Part shown: piece by piece, positions 1-6,588 of the stretch
How positions within the stretch are numbered: position 1 is the first letter of the stretch
How the letters are laid out: each line of letters starts with the position of its first letter
Assembly: GCA_002319925.1 (NCBI GenBank)
Contig: DCFP01000151.1
Span: forward strand, 6,238-15,035
DNA: 8,798 nt
Direction of reading: 5' to 3'
Source: Holophagaceae bacterium UBA1801
Lineage (GTDB): Bacteria > Acidobacteriota > Holophagae > Holophagales > Holophagaceae
Program-made: the position numbers and the translations under genes
Notes under the pieces: generated by a model
What the model saw: only the letters and a program-made list of their open reading frames with translations
Databases searched by the model: none
Told to the model about the DNA's origin: nothing

Positions 1-212
1 TCAACAGCCAGTGCCAGCGCGGCCCCGATGCCTTCCCGTTCACGGGCCGCAAGGACAGCGCCGAAGGCACCCTTTCGGTTTCCGACGCTCTGCGCGCATT
101 CTCCATCCGCACCCTGGTGGCGGCCAAGGAGACGGATACCAACAGGCGGATCTTCAACGAGATCCTCCGCGAGCGGAAATCCAACTTCCTCTCCACGGAT
201 TTCATCTTCTGA
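1..212 (+). CDS. gapN: C-terminal fragment of NADP-dependent glyceraldehyde-3-phosphate dehydrogenase (GapN-like aldehyde dehydrogenase)
   Basis: Reading from base 3, an open frame of 69 codons runs to a TGA at 210-212; the start lies outside the window. The fragment begins NSQCQRGPDAFPFTGRKDS. The CQRGPD-FPF-G-KDS pattern is characteristic of the C-terminal part of non-phosphorylating GapN enzymes of the aldehyde dehydrogenase superfamily, where INxxxQRGPDxFPFxGxKxSG lies near the dimer-forming tail. The fragment is followed by SVSDALRAFSIRTLVAAKE and ends NFLSTDFIF. The tail is longer than in streptococcal or plant GapN, which end soon after the equivalent of the RAFSIR stretch. GapN oxidises glyceraldehyde-3-phosphate directly to 3-phosphoglycerate, making NADPH and skipping the ATP-yielding phosphoglycerate kinase step. 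Its position before phosphofructokinase and a ROK kinase supports a glycolytic role. The catalytic Cys/Glu region is not in the window, so substrate is inferred from the tail only; another aldehyde dehydrogenase remains possible. Confidence 0.72.
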   Translation, partial: NSQCQRGPDAFPFTGRKDSAEGTLSVSDALRAFSIRTLVAAKETDTNRRIFNEILRERKSNFLSTDFIF

Positions 213-234
213 GCGGAATGCAAAGCGTGGAGCC

Positions 235-267
235 CCCGGGGACCTGGACTTTTCCACCGGTCCCGGG
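235..267 (+). terminator. GC-rich hairpin after the gapN stop, possible terminator
   Basis: CCCGGGGACC at 235-244 pairs with GGTCCCGGG at 259-267 with one bulged G. Inside it, TGGA at 245-248 pairs with TCCA at 253-256 around a CTTT loop, giving a long, very stable stem. It starts 22 nt after the gapN stop codon, where a terminator is expected. There is no U-tract after it (AGGCGGAG follows), so it is not a canonical intrinsic terminator; it may instead be a 3'-end stabiliser or a partial terminator. The hairpin is seen directly; its function is inferred. Confidence 0.45.
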
Positions 268-442
268 AGGCGGAGTGCTATCGCGGGCTTTGACACTAAA
301 AGCCATGCCTATGTGCGGACGGATGCATCATCTTTCCTGATGCCATCGCATTGTTGCGCCTGGAAGATGAAACTGGGCGTAGCCTTGCCTTGAGCGCGGG
401 TCATATCAAATTCGTGGCAAGAGCCGGCGCCAAGGAGGAATC

Positions 443-1555
443 GTGGCCAGTGGGAAAATTCGACGCATCGCCATCAGCACCGGAGGGGGCGATGCCCCTG
501 GCCTGAACGCGGTCATCCGGGCCGTGGTGGTCTCGGCCATGAACCGCGGCTGGGAGTGCATCGGTATTCGAGACGGCTACCAGGGCATTCTCTTCCCCGA
601 GCGCTACGCCGGCATGGGCACCTTCCTGCTGACCCGCGACATGGTGCGGGGCATCACCCACCTTGGCGGCACGATCCTGGGCACTACCAACAAGGGGAAC
701 CCCATGCACTTCCCCGTGAAGATGCCCGACGGGACGATCAAGGAGATCGACCGCACCGACGAGATCGTGAACTACTTCGCCATGCACGAGATCGACGCCC
801 TGGTTTCCATCGGCGGCGATGGCTCCCTGACCATCTCCCAGGCCTTGGCCCATAAGGGGCTTCGCGTCGTCTGCGTGCCGAAGACCATCGACAACGATCT
901 CGACAAGACGGTGGCCACCTTCGGTTTCGACACGGCGGTGACCTTCGCCACGGAGTGCATCGACCGGCTGCACTCCACGGCGGAGTCCCACCAGCGGATC
1001 ATGGTGGTGGAGCTCATGGGCCGCTACGCGGGTTGGATCGCCCTGAATTCGGGCATTTCCAGCGCTGCCCACGTGATTCTGATCCCTGAGATCCCCTACG
1101 ATCTGGACAAGGTCGTAGAAGCGATCCGGACTAGGGAACAGCAGGGCCGCAACTATTCCCTCGTGGTCGTGGCCGAGGGAGCAACGCCCAAGGACGGTGC
1201 CCACACGGTGCTCGCGAAGGCGGAAGATGGACATGCAGAGCGCCTGGGCGGCGTGGGCGAGACCATCGCCAAGCGCCTGCAGGAGCTCTCCGGGAAGGAC
1301 GCCCGCTGCACAGTGCTGGGCCATCTCCTGCGCGGTGGTTCTCCCACCGCCACGGACCGCCAGATCTCCCTGCGTTTCGGAGCCGCGGCGGTCCGCGCGC
1401 TGGACGAAGGCGCCTCGGGCATCATGGTGGCCCTGGACCCGCCCACGGTGCGCTACGTGCCCATCGAAGAGGTGGCCGGACACATGAAGTGCGTGCCCCT
1501 GGATTGCGACACGATCCTCACGGCCCGGGACCTCGGCATCAGTTTCGGGGATTAG
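443..1555 (+). CDS. pfkA: 6-phosphofructokinase, group III mixed-signature type
   Basis: A 370-residue enzyme that phosphorylates fructose-6-phosphate to fructose-1,6-bisphosphate, the committed step of glycolysis in the cytoplasm. Family motifs are in order: GGGDAPGLNAVIR near the N-terminus (residues 14-26), GGDGS at 124-128 for phosphoryl-donor binding, PKTIDND at 146-152 with the catalytic Asp150, MGR at 192-194, PE at 215-216, and LGHLLRGGSPTATDR at 292-306 for substrate binding. The donor-specificity position equivalent to E. coli Gly104 is Gly127 (ATP-like), but the one equivalent to Gly124 is Lys147 (as in pyrophosphate enzymes). This G/K pair is typical of the 'mixed' group III clade; known members with Gly at the first position mainly use ATP, so ATP is my preferred donor. 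The start is GTG at 443, chosen because AAGGAGG at 432-438 lies 4 nt upstream and the family N-terminus begins directly after it. It is slightly longer than the ~320-residue E. coli enzyme. The ROK kinase gene starts 42 nt after its stop. Confidence 0.93.
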   Translation: MASGKIRRIAISTGGGDAPGLNAVIRAVVVSAMNRGWECIGIRDGYQGILFPERYAGMGTFLLTRDMVRGITHLGGTILGTTNKGNPMHFPVKMPDGTIKEIDRTDEIVNYFAMHEIDALVSIGGDGSLTISQALAHKGLRVVCVPKTIDNDLDKTVATFGFDTAVTFATECIDRLHSTAESHQRIMVVELMGRYAGWIALNSGISSAAHVILIPEIPYDLDKVVEAIRTREQQGRNYSLVVVAEGATPKDGAHTVLAKAEDGHAERLGGVGETIAKRLQELSGKDARCTVLGHLLRGGSPTATDRQISLRFGAAAVRALDEGASGIMVALDPPTVRYVPIEEVAGHMKCVPLDCDTILTARDLGISFGD

Positions 1556-1597
1556 GCAATGGAGCTATGGTGATGGCACGAACCCTGGAGGCCCTTC

Positions 1598-2548
1598 ATG
1601 GATGACGCTGGATTGGTGCTGGGCATCGATATCGGTGGGACCACGACCTCCTTCGGCTTCGTGGATCGCGCGGGCAACATTTTCAACAGGGAGTCCATTC
1701 CCACCCAGGCTCAAGACCCTGCCGAAGCCCTGGTGGCGCGCCTGCACGAGCACATCGAAGCGGCGCGGACAGGACTGCCACCGCTGCTCGGGATCGGCAT
1801 CGGCGCGCCCAATGCCAATCACCACAAGGGGACCATCGAGAAGGCCGTGAACCTCAAGTGGGGGCCGCGCGTCGATTTTCTGGGCCTGGTACGGCGTTTC
1901 TATCAAGTACCGCTTGCCATCACCAATGACGCGAACGCCGCGGCCGTGGGCGAGATGATGTTCGGGAACGCCCGCGGGATGAAGGATTTCATCGTCATCA
2001 CACTGGGGACAGGGCTCGGCAGCGGCATCGTCTCCGATGGCAGGCTGCTGTACGGCACGACAGGCTTCGCCGGGGAACTGGGTCACATCGTCGTGGAACC
2101 TGGAGGGCGCCAGTGCGGCTGCGGCAAGCGCGGCTGTCTGGAAACCTATGCCTCGGCCACGGGGCTGCGCCGGACCATGCTGACCTTGCTGGCCGAACGG
2201 AATGATGTCTGCCCCTTGCGCAACCTGCCGTTCACGGAGATGACCTCGAAGCGCATCTACGAAGCCGCCAAGGAGGGCGATGCCATCGCCCTGGAGGCCT
2301 TCGATCGGACCGCCCGGATCCTCGGCATGAAACTGGCGGATGCGGTAGCGCACACCAGCCCGGAGGTCATCTTCCTGGCCGGCGGGCTGGCCGCAGCAGG
2401 CGAGCTTCTGTTCAAGCCCACGCAGCGCTACATGGAATCCTTCCTATTCGGAATGTACGAGGGGAGCGTGAGGCTCCTTCCTTCCAAGCTGGAAGCAGGC
2501 GACAGCGCCATTCTCGGCGCGGCGGCGCTCATCTGGAGCGAACTCTAG
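1598..2548 (+). CDS. ROK-family sugar kinase, probably glucokinase
   Basis: A 316-residue ROK kinase, predicted to phosphorylate glucose (or a related hexose) with ATP in the cytoplasm, providing the hexose phosphate used by the phosphofructokinase encoded just upstream. Seen in sequence: the N-terminal phosphate-binding DIGGTT at residues 11-16; GIGIGAPN at 65-72; TNDANAAA at 109-116, with Asp111 as the likely catalytic base; the glycine-rich TLGTGLGSGIV at 135-145; and the ROK zinc signature, with EFAGELGH-like ELGH at 160-163 and Cys173, Cys175 and Cys180 in CGCGKRGCLE. A C-terminal AGG (261-263) and AILGAA (304-309) complete the ATPase fold. Length is normal for a kinase without the DNA-binding N-terminus of ROK repressors such as Mlc or NagC, so this is an enzyme rather than a regulator. 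ATG at 1598 has GGAGG at 1587-1591, 6 nt away. Mannose-, fructose- or acyl-amino-sugar kinase activity cannot be excluded from motifs alone. Confidence 0.9.
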   Translation: MDDAGLVLGIDIGGTTTSFGFVDRAGNIFNRESIPTQAQDPAEALVARLHEHIEAARTGLPPLLGIGIGAPNANHHKGTIEKAVNLKWGPRVDFLGLVRRFYQVPLAITNDANAAAVGEMMFGNARGMKDFIVITLGTGLGSGIVSDGRLLYGTTGFAGELGHIVVEPGGRQCGCGKRGCLETYASATGLRRTMLTLLAERNDVCPLRNLPFTEMTSKRIYEAAKEGDAIALEAFDRTARILGMKLADAVAHTSPEVIFLAGGLAAAGELLFKPTQRYMESFLFGMYEGSVRLLPSKLEAGDSAILGAAALIWSEL

Positions 2549-2554
2549 AGCGAA

Positions 2555-2563
2555 TGCTATACT
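2555..2563 (+). promoter_or_regulatory. Extended -10 promoter element for the sensory operon, possibly leaderless
   Basis: TGCTATACT matches an extended -10 (TG-N-TATAAT, five of six in the hexamer), which stands out in this GC-rich DNA. It lies in the 25-nt gap between the ROK kinase stop (2546-2548) and the next start codon at 2574. No good -35 is seen at 17-18 nt upstream, which extended -10 promoters tolerate. Transcription would start near A2570, only about 4 nt before the ATG. No clear Shine-Dalgarno precedes that ATG (only GGA at 2567-2569). Promoter function is inferred. Confidence 0.5.
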
Positions 2564-2573
2564 CCCGGAACCG

Positions 2574-3560
2574 ATGAAAAAGGTGGCTTGGATCCTAGCG
2601 GCCCTGTTCGGCCTCGCATTCCTCGGCGCGACCCTCATGAACGCCGGGCTGATCCTCAAGAGCCGGGACGCGCTGGCGAGTAGCCTCTTGATGGAGAAGC
2701 CAGCCACGGAGCCCGCCCGCTATCACATCGTGGTCATCCTGCCGGATACGGATGATTCTTTTTTCCAGGGCCTCATCGAGGGCATCCGGGACAGCGCGTC
2801 GGTGGTGGATGCGGCCGTGCAGGTCTTCCGGTACCCCAATGCCTTCCCGCAGGAAGCGGAGCGCTATTTCGAGATCGCGCTGCGGGCCAAGGCCGATGGC
2901 CTGATCATGTTCACCCCCCGCAACGACCGCGTCACGGACCGCGCGAAGATGGCTGCCCAGAGCGGCGTCATCTTCGTGCCCGTGGGTACGGATGCTCCCT
3001 CTGGCAGCCCCATTGGTTTCATCGGCTCTGGATCGCTGCTGCAGGGCCTCGAAGGGGGCAAGCGCATCTGCGCCGAGCTTGGTTCTTCGGCGCGCATTGG
3101 CGTCATCCTTCCCGCCACGGGCACGGGCGAGCCCATGGAGGAGCCCATCTACCGGGGCGTCGCGTCAGCCATCAAATCCTTCGAGGGCGCGCAGATCGTG
3201 GCGGTGGACCGGGCACGGCCGGGCTTGCTGTCGGGCGAAGAGACCACCGCGGCCATGATCCGCCAGCACCCGGAATTGAACGCCCTCTTCTGTTCAAGTT
3301 CCCGGGACACCACCGGCGCGGCCCAGGTGGTTCTCGACATGAACATGGTGGGAAAGGTGTTCCTCATCGGCTCCGACGAGACGCCCGAGATCGCTCACTA
3401 CGTCGAGAAGGGCATCATCGCCGCCAGCATCGTGCGGGATTCCCGGCGCATCGGCCAGGAAGCGGTGTTGAACTTCTCCCACTACAAGGAGCACCAGCCC
3501 GTTCCCAAGCCCGTGGAAGCGGGCTTCTTCATCCGGACGGCCAAGGGGATCTCCCGATGA
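2574..3560 (+). CDS. Membrane-anchored periplasmic sugar-binding-fold protein (sensory partner of the histidine kinase)
   Basis: A 328-residue protein with the type I periplasmic-binding (Peripla_BP_4, LacI/RbsB-like) fold. A Lys-Lys start and a hydrophobic stretch at residues 4-28 form a signal anchor; I see no convincing AXA cleavage site, so it may stay tethered to the inner membrane. The fold shows as an N-lobe strand YHIVVILPDTDDSFFQGLIEGI (about 50-71, split here only for description), DGLIMFTPRN (108-117), GVIFVPVGT (131-139), then the second lobe RIGVILPATGTGEP (174-187), LNALFCSSS (235-243) and VFLIGSDETPEIAHYVEKG (262-280). Such proteins bind a sugar between the lobes. Its stop overlaps the histidine kinase start by ATGA, so the two are almost certainly co-translated. 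The analogy is XylFII, the xylose-binding sensor that acts on LytS in clostridia. The exact sugar cannot be read from the sequence. The start is ATG 2574; an internal ATG at codon 22 would remove most of the anchor. It could alternatively be a transporter component, but no permease or ATPase gene is adjacent. Confidence 0.82.
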   Translation: MKKVAWILAALFGLAFLGATLMNAGLILKSRDALASSLLMEKPATEPARYHIVVILPDTDDSFFQGLIEGIRDSASVVDAAVQVFRYPNAFPQEAERYFEIALRAKADGLIMFTPRNDRVTDRAKMAAQSGVIFVPVGTDAPSGSPIGFIGSGSLLQGLEGGKRICAELGSSARIGVILPATGTGEPMEEPIYRGVASAIKSFEGAQIVAVDRARPGLLSGEETTAAMIRQHPELNALFCSSSRDTTGAAQVVLDMNMVGKVFLIGSDETPEIAHYVEKGIIAASIVRDSRRIGQEAVLNFSHYKEHQPVPKPVEAGFFIRTAKGISR

Positions 3561-5029
3561 TCCTGGGAACCGTCCGTCGGAAGATCATCGCCAACTCCAT
3601 GATCATCGTGCTGATCATTGCCTCGGCCACGTTCTACACCGGCCTGGCATCCTCGGAGCTGGCGCGGAGCGTGGAGCTGCTGTTCCGGAACAACCTGCTG
3701 ATGGAGGATATCCGAAACTCCATCGACAAGACGGAGACGAGCCTTTCCACTTACCTCACGAACAAGAGCAGCGATGCCCTGAAGGATTACATCCAGAACT
3801 CCACGAAGCTGGCGGAGAAGAACCGGCGGCTGAACCGAGAGATCCGGCAGGACGAGTCCCTGCTGCTCCAGCGGAACCTGGCGGGCCTCATCGATAGCTA
3901 CCTCCAGGACACCGAAGCCAGCGTGGCCGCCAAGCGCGGACGCAATGTGCAGGTCTACAGCGAACGCTACGAGAACTCCGAGAAGACAGCGGAGTTGGCG
4001 CGCTTCCTCATCGTCCGGATCGAGGGCATCTTCATCTCGGATTCGCTCAAGGCTTTTTCGGGTTTCGAATCCAGCATCGGGGCCGTGCTCACTTCCAACA
4101 CGGTGCTGGTCATCGCCGCCACCTTGATGGGCATCATGCTCATCGTGCGGTTCTCGTACAAATTGACCGAACCCTTGTCGAAGCTGGCGGAAGCTGCGCG
4201 GGCCGTGGGCCGCGGGGAATACGACCACGAACTGCCGCTGCCAGAGACGGGGGATGAGATCGGAACTACGGCCGCGGCCTTCTCCAGCATGCAGGAGAGC
4301 ATCCGCAAGTCGTTCGATGAGTTGAAATCCAAGGCCGAGGTGGAGAAGAACCTCATGGAAGAGCGCATGCGCGTCCTGGACATGGGCCACAAACTGAAGG
4401 ACGCCGAGCTCCTGGCTCTGCAGACGCAGATCAATCCGCACTTCTTGTTCAACACCCTTTCTGCTGGCATGCAGCTCTCGCTCTCCGAGAACGCGGATCG
4501 CACCAGCGATTTCCTGGAAAACCTCGCAGCCTTCATCCGCTATGTGCTCAAACCCCCGTCGCGCTCGGTGTGGGTTTCCGACGAGATCGAATGCGTGGAG
4601 CGGTACATCTGGCTGCTCAAGTTGCGGTTCGGCGATCGCTACAGATTCGAGGTTTCCGCCGATGAGGAAGTCCGGTCCGTGGAAACTCCCGCGCTGCTCC
4701 TGCAGCCCCTCGTGGAGAACGCGGTGGCGCATGGGCTGAAGGACCGCGAGGAAGGCGGCTGGGTGAAGATCACCGCGCGGCTCGTGGACGGCGAAGCGGT
4801 GCTGTCCGTGGAGGACTCCGGGGCGGGCATGAGCGCCGAGGAGGTGGGCCGGGTGCTGCGGGACGGCCTGGAAGACGAGCACCTTCACGAGGGCGGCATC
4901 GGGCTCCGGAACGTCATCCGCCGGGTGGTCCTGGCGACCAATGGATCTGGCCATGTGGAGCTGCATAGTGTGGTCGGCAAGGGTACGGATGTGCGCATCC
5001 ACCTTCCTGTCGCTGGGGGAATGGGATGA
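3557..5029 (+). CDS. LytS/YesM-type sensor histidine kinase with HAMP domain
   Basis: A 490-residue membrane kinase that passes an extracytoplasmic signal to the response regulator encoded next. Layout: transmembrane helix about 11-32; periplasmic domain about 33-178, rich in long amphipathic helices and with no family I recognise; second transmembrane helix about 178-198; HAMP about 199-252, including LTEPLSKLAEAARAVGRGEY; coiled coil about 252-285; His_kinase domain (PF06580 type) with LQTQINPHFLFNTL at 288-301 and phospho-acceptor His295; HATPase with N-box LLQPLVENAVAHGL at 381-394, G1 VEDSGAGM at 418-425 and G2 GGIGLRNV at 446-453. All catalytic motifs are intact. It overlaps the binding-protein gene by 4 nt (ATGA) with AAGGGGA at 3543-3549 as ribosome site, and the regulator gene by 4 nt, implying one translationally coupled signalling unit. 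The helical sensor with no ligand-binding fold fits a kinase that reads a partner protein rather than the sugar directly; that is inference. Confidence 0.93.
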   Translation: MILGTVRRKIIANSMIIVLIIASATFYTGLASSELARSVELLFRNNLLMEDIRNSIDKTETSLSTYLTNKSSDALKDYIQNSTKLAEKNRRLNREIRQDESLLLQRNLAGLIDSYLQDTEASVAAKRGRNVQVYSERYENSEKTAELARFLIVRIEGIFISDSLKAFSGFESSIGAVLTSNTVLVIAATLMGIMLIVRFSYKLTEPLSKLAEAARAVGRGEYDHELPLPETGDEIGTTAAAFSSMQESIRKSFDELKSKAEVEKNLMEERMRVLDMGHKLKDAELLALQTQINPHFLFNTLSAGMQLSLSENADRTSDFLENLAAFIRYVLKPPSRSVWVSDEIECVERYIWLLKLRFGDRYRFEVSADEEVRSVETPALLLQPLVENAVAHGLKDREEGGWVKITARLVDGEAVLSVEDSGAGMSAEEVGRVLRDGLEDEHLHEGGIGLRNVIRRVVLATNGSGHVELHSVVGKGTDVRIHLPVAGGMG

Positions 5030-6588
5030 AACGAATCCTGGTCGCGGACGATGAAAGGCCCGTCATCGAGAGCATTTCGCTGATCGTGAAGCGCGAGCTC
5101 GCCGGGGAGTTCGAGGTGGCCGGCCACGCCATGTCAGGCCGAGAGGCCGTGGAGAAGGCGACCCAGCTAACCCCGGACATCATCCTGATGGACGTGCGGA
5201 TGCCCGGGATCTCCGGTCTGGATGCCATCCGGGAGATCCGCAAGCGGGGATCCGCCGCGGCCTTCATCCTCGTGACCGCCTACGAGCGCTTCGACATCGC
5301 CCGGGAGGCTGTCGAATTGGGCGTCATCGACTACCTGCTCAAGCCCGTCTCCAAGGATAAATTGGCCGGTGCCCTGAAGAATGCCGCTGCCTCCATCGAG
5401 CGGCGCGGCGAAGCGGAACGGCGGGAGATCGAGCACCGCGAGCGCGAAGAGACCATGCGGAGTTTCGTCGAGACCGCGCTCCTGCATGGCATCATGCTGG
5501 GCGAGCGGTTCGGCGGGGAGCTCGCAAAATACTGTTCCGTGCTGGAAATCTCAGAACCCTGGGCGGTTGTCGGTGCGGTGCTCTTCACACCTTCGGCGGG
5601 ATCTCCGCACCCCGAAGCTGAAATGCAATCACTCCACGAGAAGCTCCGGGCCACGGTCCGCTACAAGACCCGCGCCTTCGCAGGGCCCCTCGTGGCAGGG
5701 CATTCAGTCGTCCTGCTGCCCGTCAAGGATCGAGATTCCGCCGCCGAGGCCGTCGATTCCTTCCGCAAGGTGATACTGCAGGCCCACGGCGAGGCCCTGG
5801 AAAAAGGGATCCTCCGCATGGGCATGGGAGCACCCAAGCCCTTGGAAGACGCAGGACTTTCCTGGTCCGAGGCCATGAGCGAAGTGCTGGGACGCCGGCG
5901 TTCCCTTGGGCGCGCGTCCATGGAGGAGCGGCCCTTCGACCACGACGAGGCCTTTCTCGAAAATCTATTGAACGGTTCCCCCGAGCGCGCGAGGCAGTCC
6001 CTGGAGCAACTGATGGAGCCCCTGCGGACCATCACCGAGCCGCCCACCGCCGATCGCTACCGCATCATCGCGCTCTTTGGTTCTGCCGGCCGCATGCTCG
6101 CCCGGCGCGGCCTCATCGAGCACCATGCCGCCGTGGACATGATGGATTTCGAGGACCTGCGAACCGCAGCCGGTGGTGCTGCCTTCGATCTGGCGGTGCG
6201 GGCGCGGTTTTCCGATCTCCTGCGGATGATCGAACATTCGCCCCGCTGGTCTCCGCTGGTGGCACGCGCCATCGCGTACGTGCAGGAGAACTTCGGCAAG
6301 CAGATGAGCCTCGAGACCACCGCCTACGAGCTGGGTATTTCCCCCAATCGCCTCTCAAGGCTCTTCAGTGAGGAGACCGGCAAGGGCTTCTCGGACTTCC
6401 TCATCGAATACCGCATCGAGAAGGCCAAGGAGATGCTGGTGCTGCCAGGGGCGAGCATCAAGCAGGTGAGCATTTCCTGCGGATATCCGGACCCCAACTA
6501 CTTCTCCCGGCTCTTCAAGAAGGTTACGGGACTCACGCCCACGGTCTTTTCAAGCGGCACCTCGGAGGTGAGCGATGGGAACCTTTGA
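5026..6588 (+). CDS. YesN-type response regulator, REC + AraC-family DNA-binding domain
   Basis: A 520-residue cytoplasmic transcription regulator. The receiver domain (1-120) has the acidic pair Asp8-Asp9, phospho-acceptor Asp56 in ILMDVRMPG, Thr84 and Lys106 in LLKPVS, so phosphorylation should work. A linker of about 270 residues follows; GILRMGMGAPKPLEDAGLSW with a following SEAMSEVLGRR (261-291) resembles the degenerate GGDEF-like segment common in YesN and CdaR-type regulators. The C-terminal AraC module (about 411-508) has both helix-turn-helix motifs: SLETTAYELGISPNRLSRLF (428-447) and SIKQVSISCGYPDPNYFSRL (477-496), ending with TGLTP. ATG at 5026 overlaps the kinase stop as ATGA, with GGGGGA at 5015-5020 five nt upstream. 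Relatives paired with LytS/YesM kinases usually activate sugar uptake or polysaccharide-use genes, so the likely target is the sugar-binding-protein promoter region at 7643-7957; this is inferred. The xylF-like gene starts inside its last 14 nt. Confidence 0.93.
   Translation: MKRILVADDERPVIESISLIVKRELAGEFEVAGHAMSGREAVEKATQLTPDIILMDVRMPGISGLDAIREIRKRGSAAAFILVTAYERFDIAREAVELGVIDYLLKPVSKDKLAGALKNAAASIERRGEAERREIEHREREETMRSFVETALLHGIMLGERFGGELAKYCSVLEISEPWAVVGAVLFTPSAGSPHPEAEMQSLHEKLRATVRYKTRAFAGPLVAGHSVVLLPVKDRDSAAEAVDSFRKVILQAHGEALEKGILRMGMGAPKPLEDAGLSWSEAMSEVLGRRRSLGRASMEERPFDHDEAFLENLLNGSPERARQSLEQLMEPLRTITEPPTADRYRIIALFGSAGRMLARRGLIEHHAAVDMMDFEDLRTAAGGAAFDLAVRARFSDLLRMIEHSPRWSPLVARAIAYVQENFGKQMSLETTAYELGISPNRLSRLFSEETGKGFSDFLIEYRIEKAKEMLVLPGASIKQVSISCGYPDPNYFSRLFKKVTGLTPTVFSSGTSEVSDGNL

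Noticed and set aside
290..315. Promoter with consensus TTGACA (290-295) before phosphofructokinase
   Set aside because: The only -10-like hexamer, TATGTG at 310-315, is 14 nt away, too close, and nothing suitable lies at 16-18 nt. A promoter for pfkA probably exists in 213-442 but I cannot place it.
325..343. Small GCATCA/TGATGC hairpin before phosphofructokinase
   Set aside because: Only 6 bp with a 7-nt loop and no associated signals; likely chance.
11..393. Two overlapping + strand open frames near the window start (11-340 and 28-393)
   Set aside because: Both overlap the GapN tail in other frames and run on into non-coding DNA; their products are Arg/Pro/Ser-rich with no domain.
401..1483. 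A 360-codon open frame on the minus strand opposite phosphofructokinase
   Set aside because: Low-complexity His/Gly/Arg-rich translation with no domain, fully covered by a gene with all family motifs in the + strand.
1574..1589. Sigma-54-like promoter (TGGCACG followed by CTGGA) before the ROK kinase
   Set aside because: The -24 half is perfect but the -12 half lacks the essential GC, and it overlaps the Shine-Dalgarno of the gene, leaving no leader.
1565..2353. A 262-codon open frame on the minus strand opposite the ROK kinase
   Set aside because: Same antisense-shadow pattern; the + strand frame carries the complete ROK signature.
1598..2548. ROK-family transcriptional repressor (NagC/Mlc/XylR type)
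   Set aside because: The protein begins directly at the kinase domain; there is no N-terminal helix-turn-helix.
3482..5002. A 506-codon open frame on the minus strand opposite the histidine kinase
   Set aside because: It mirrors the kinase gene almost exactly; its product is His/Arg/Gln-rich with no recognisable domain. The kinase frame has every catalytic motif. Long antisense frames are expected in GC-biased genes.
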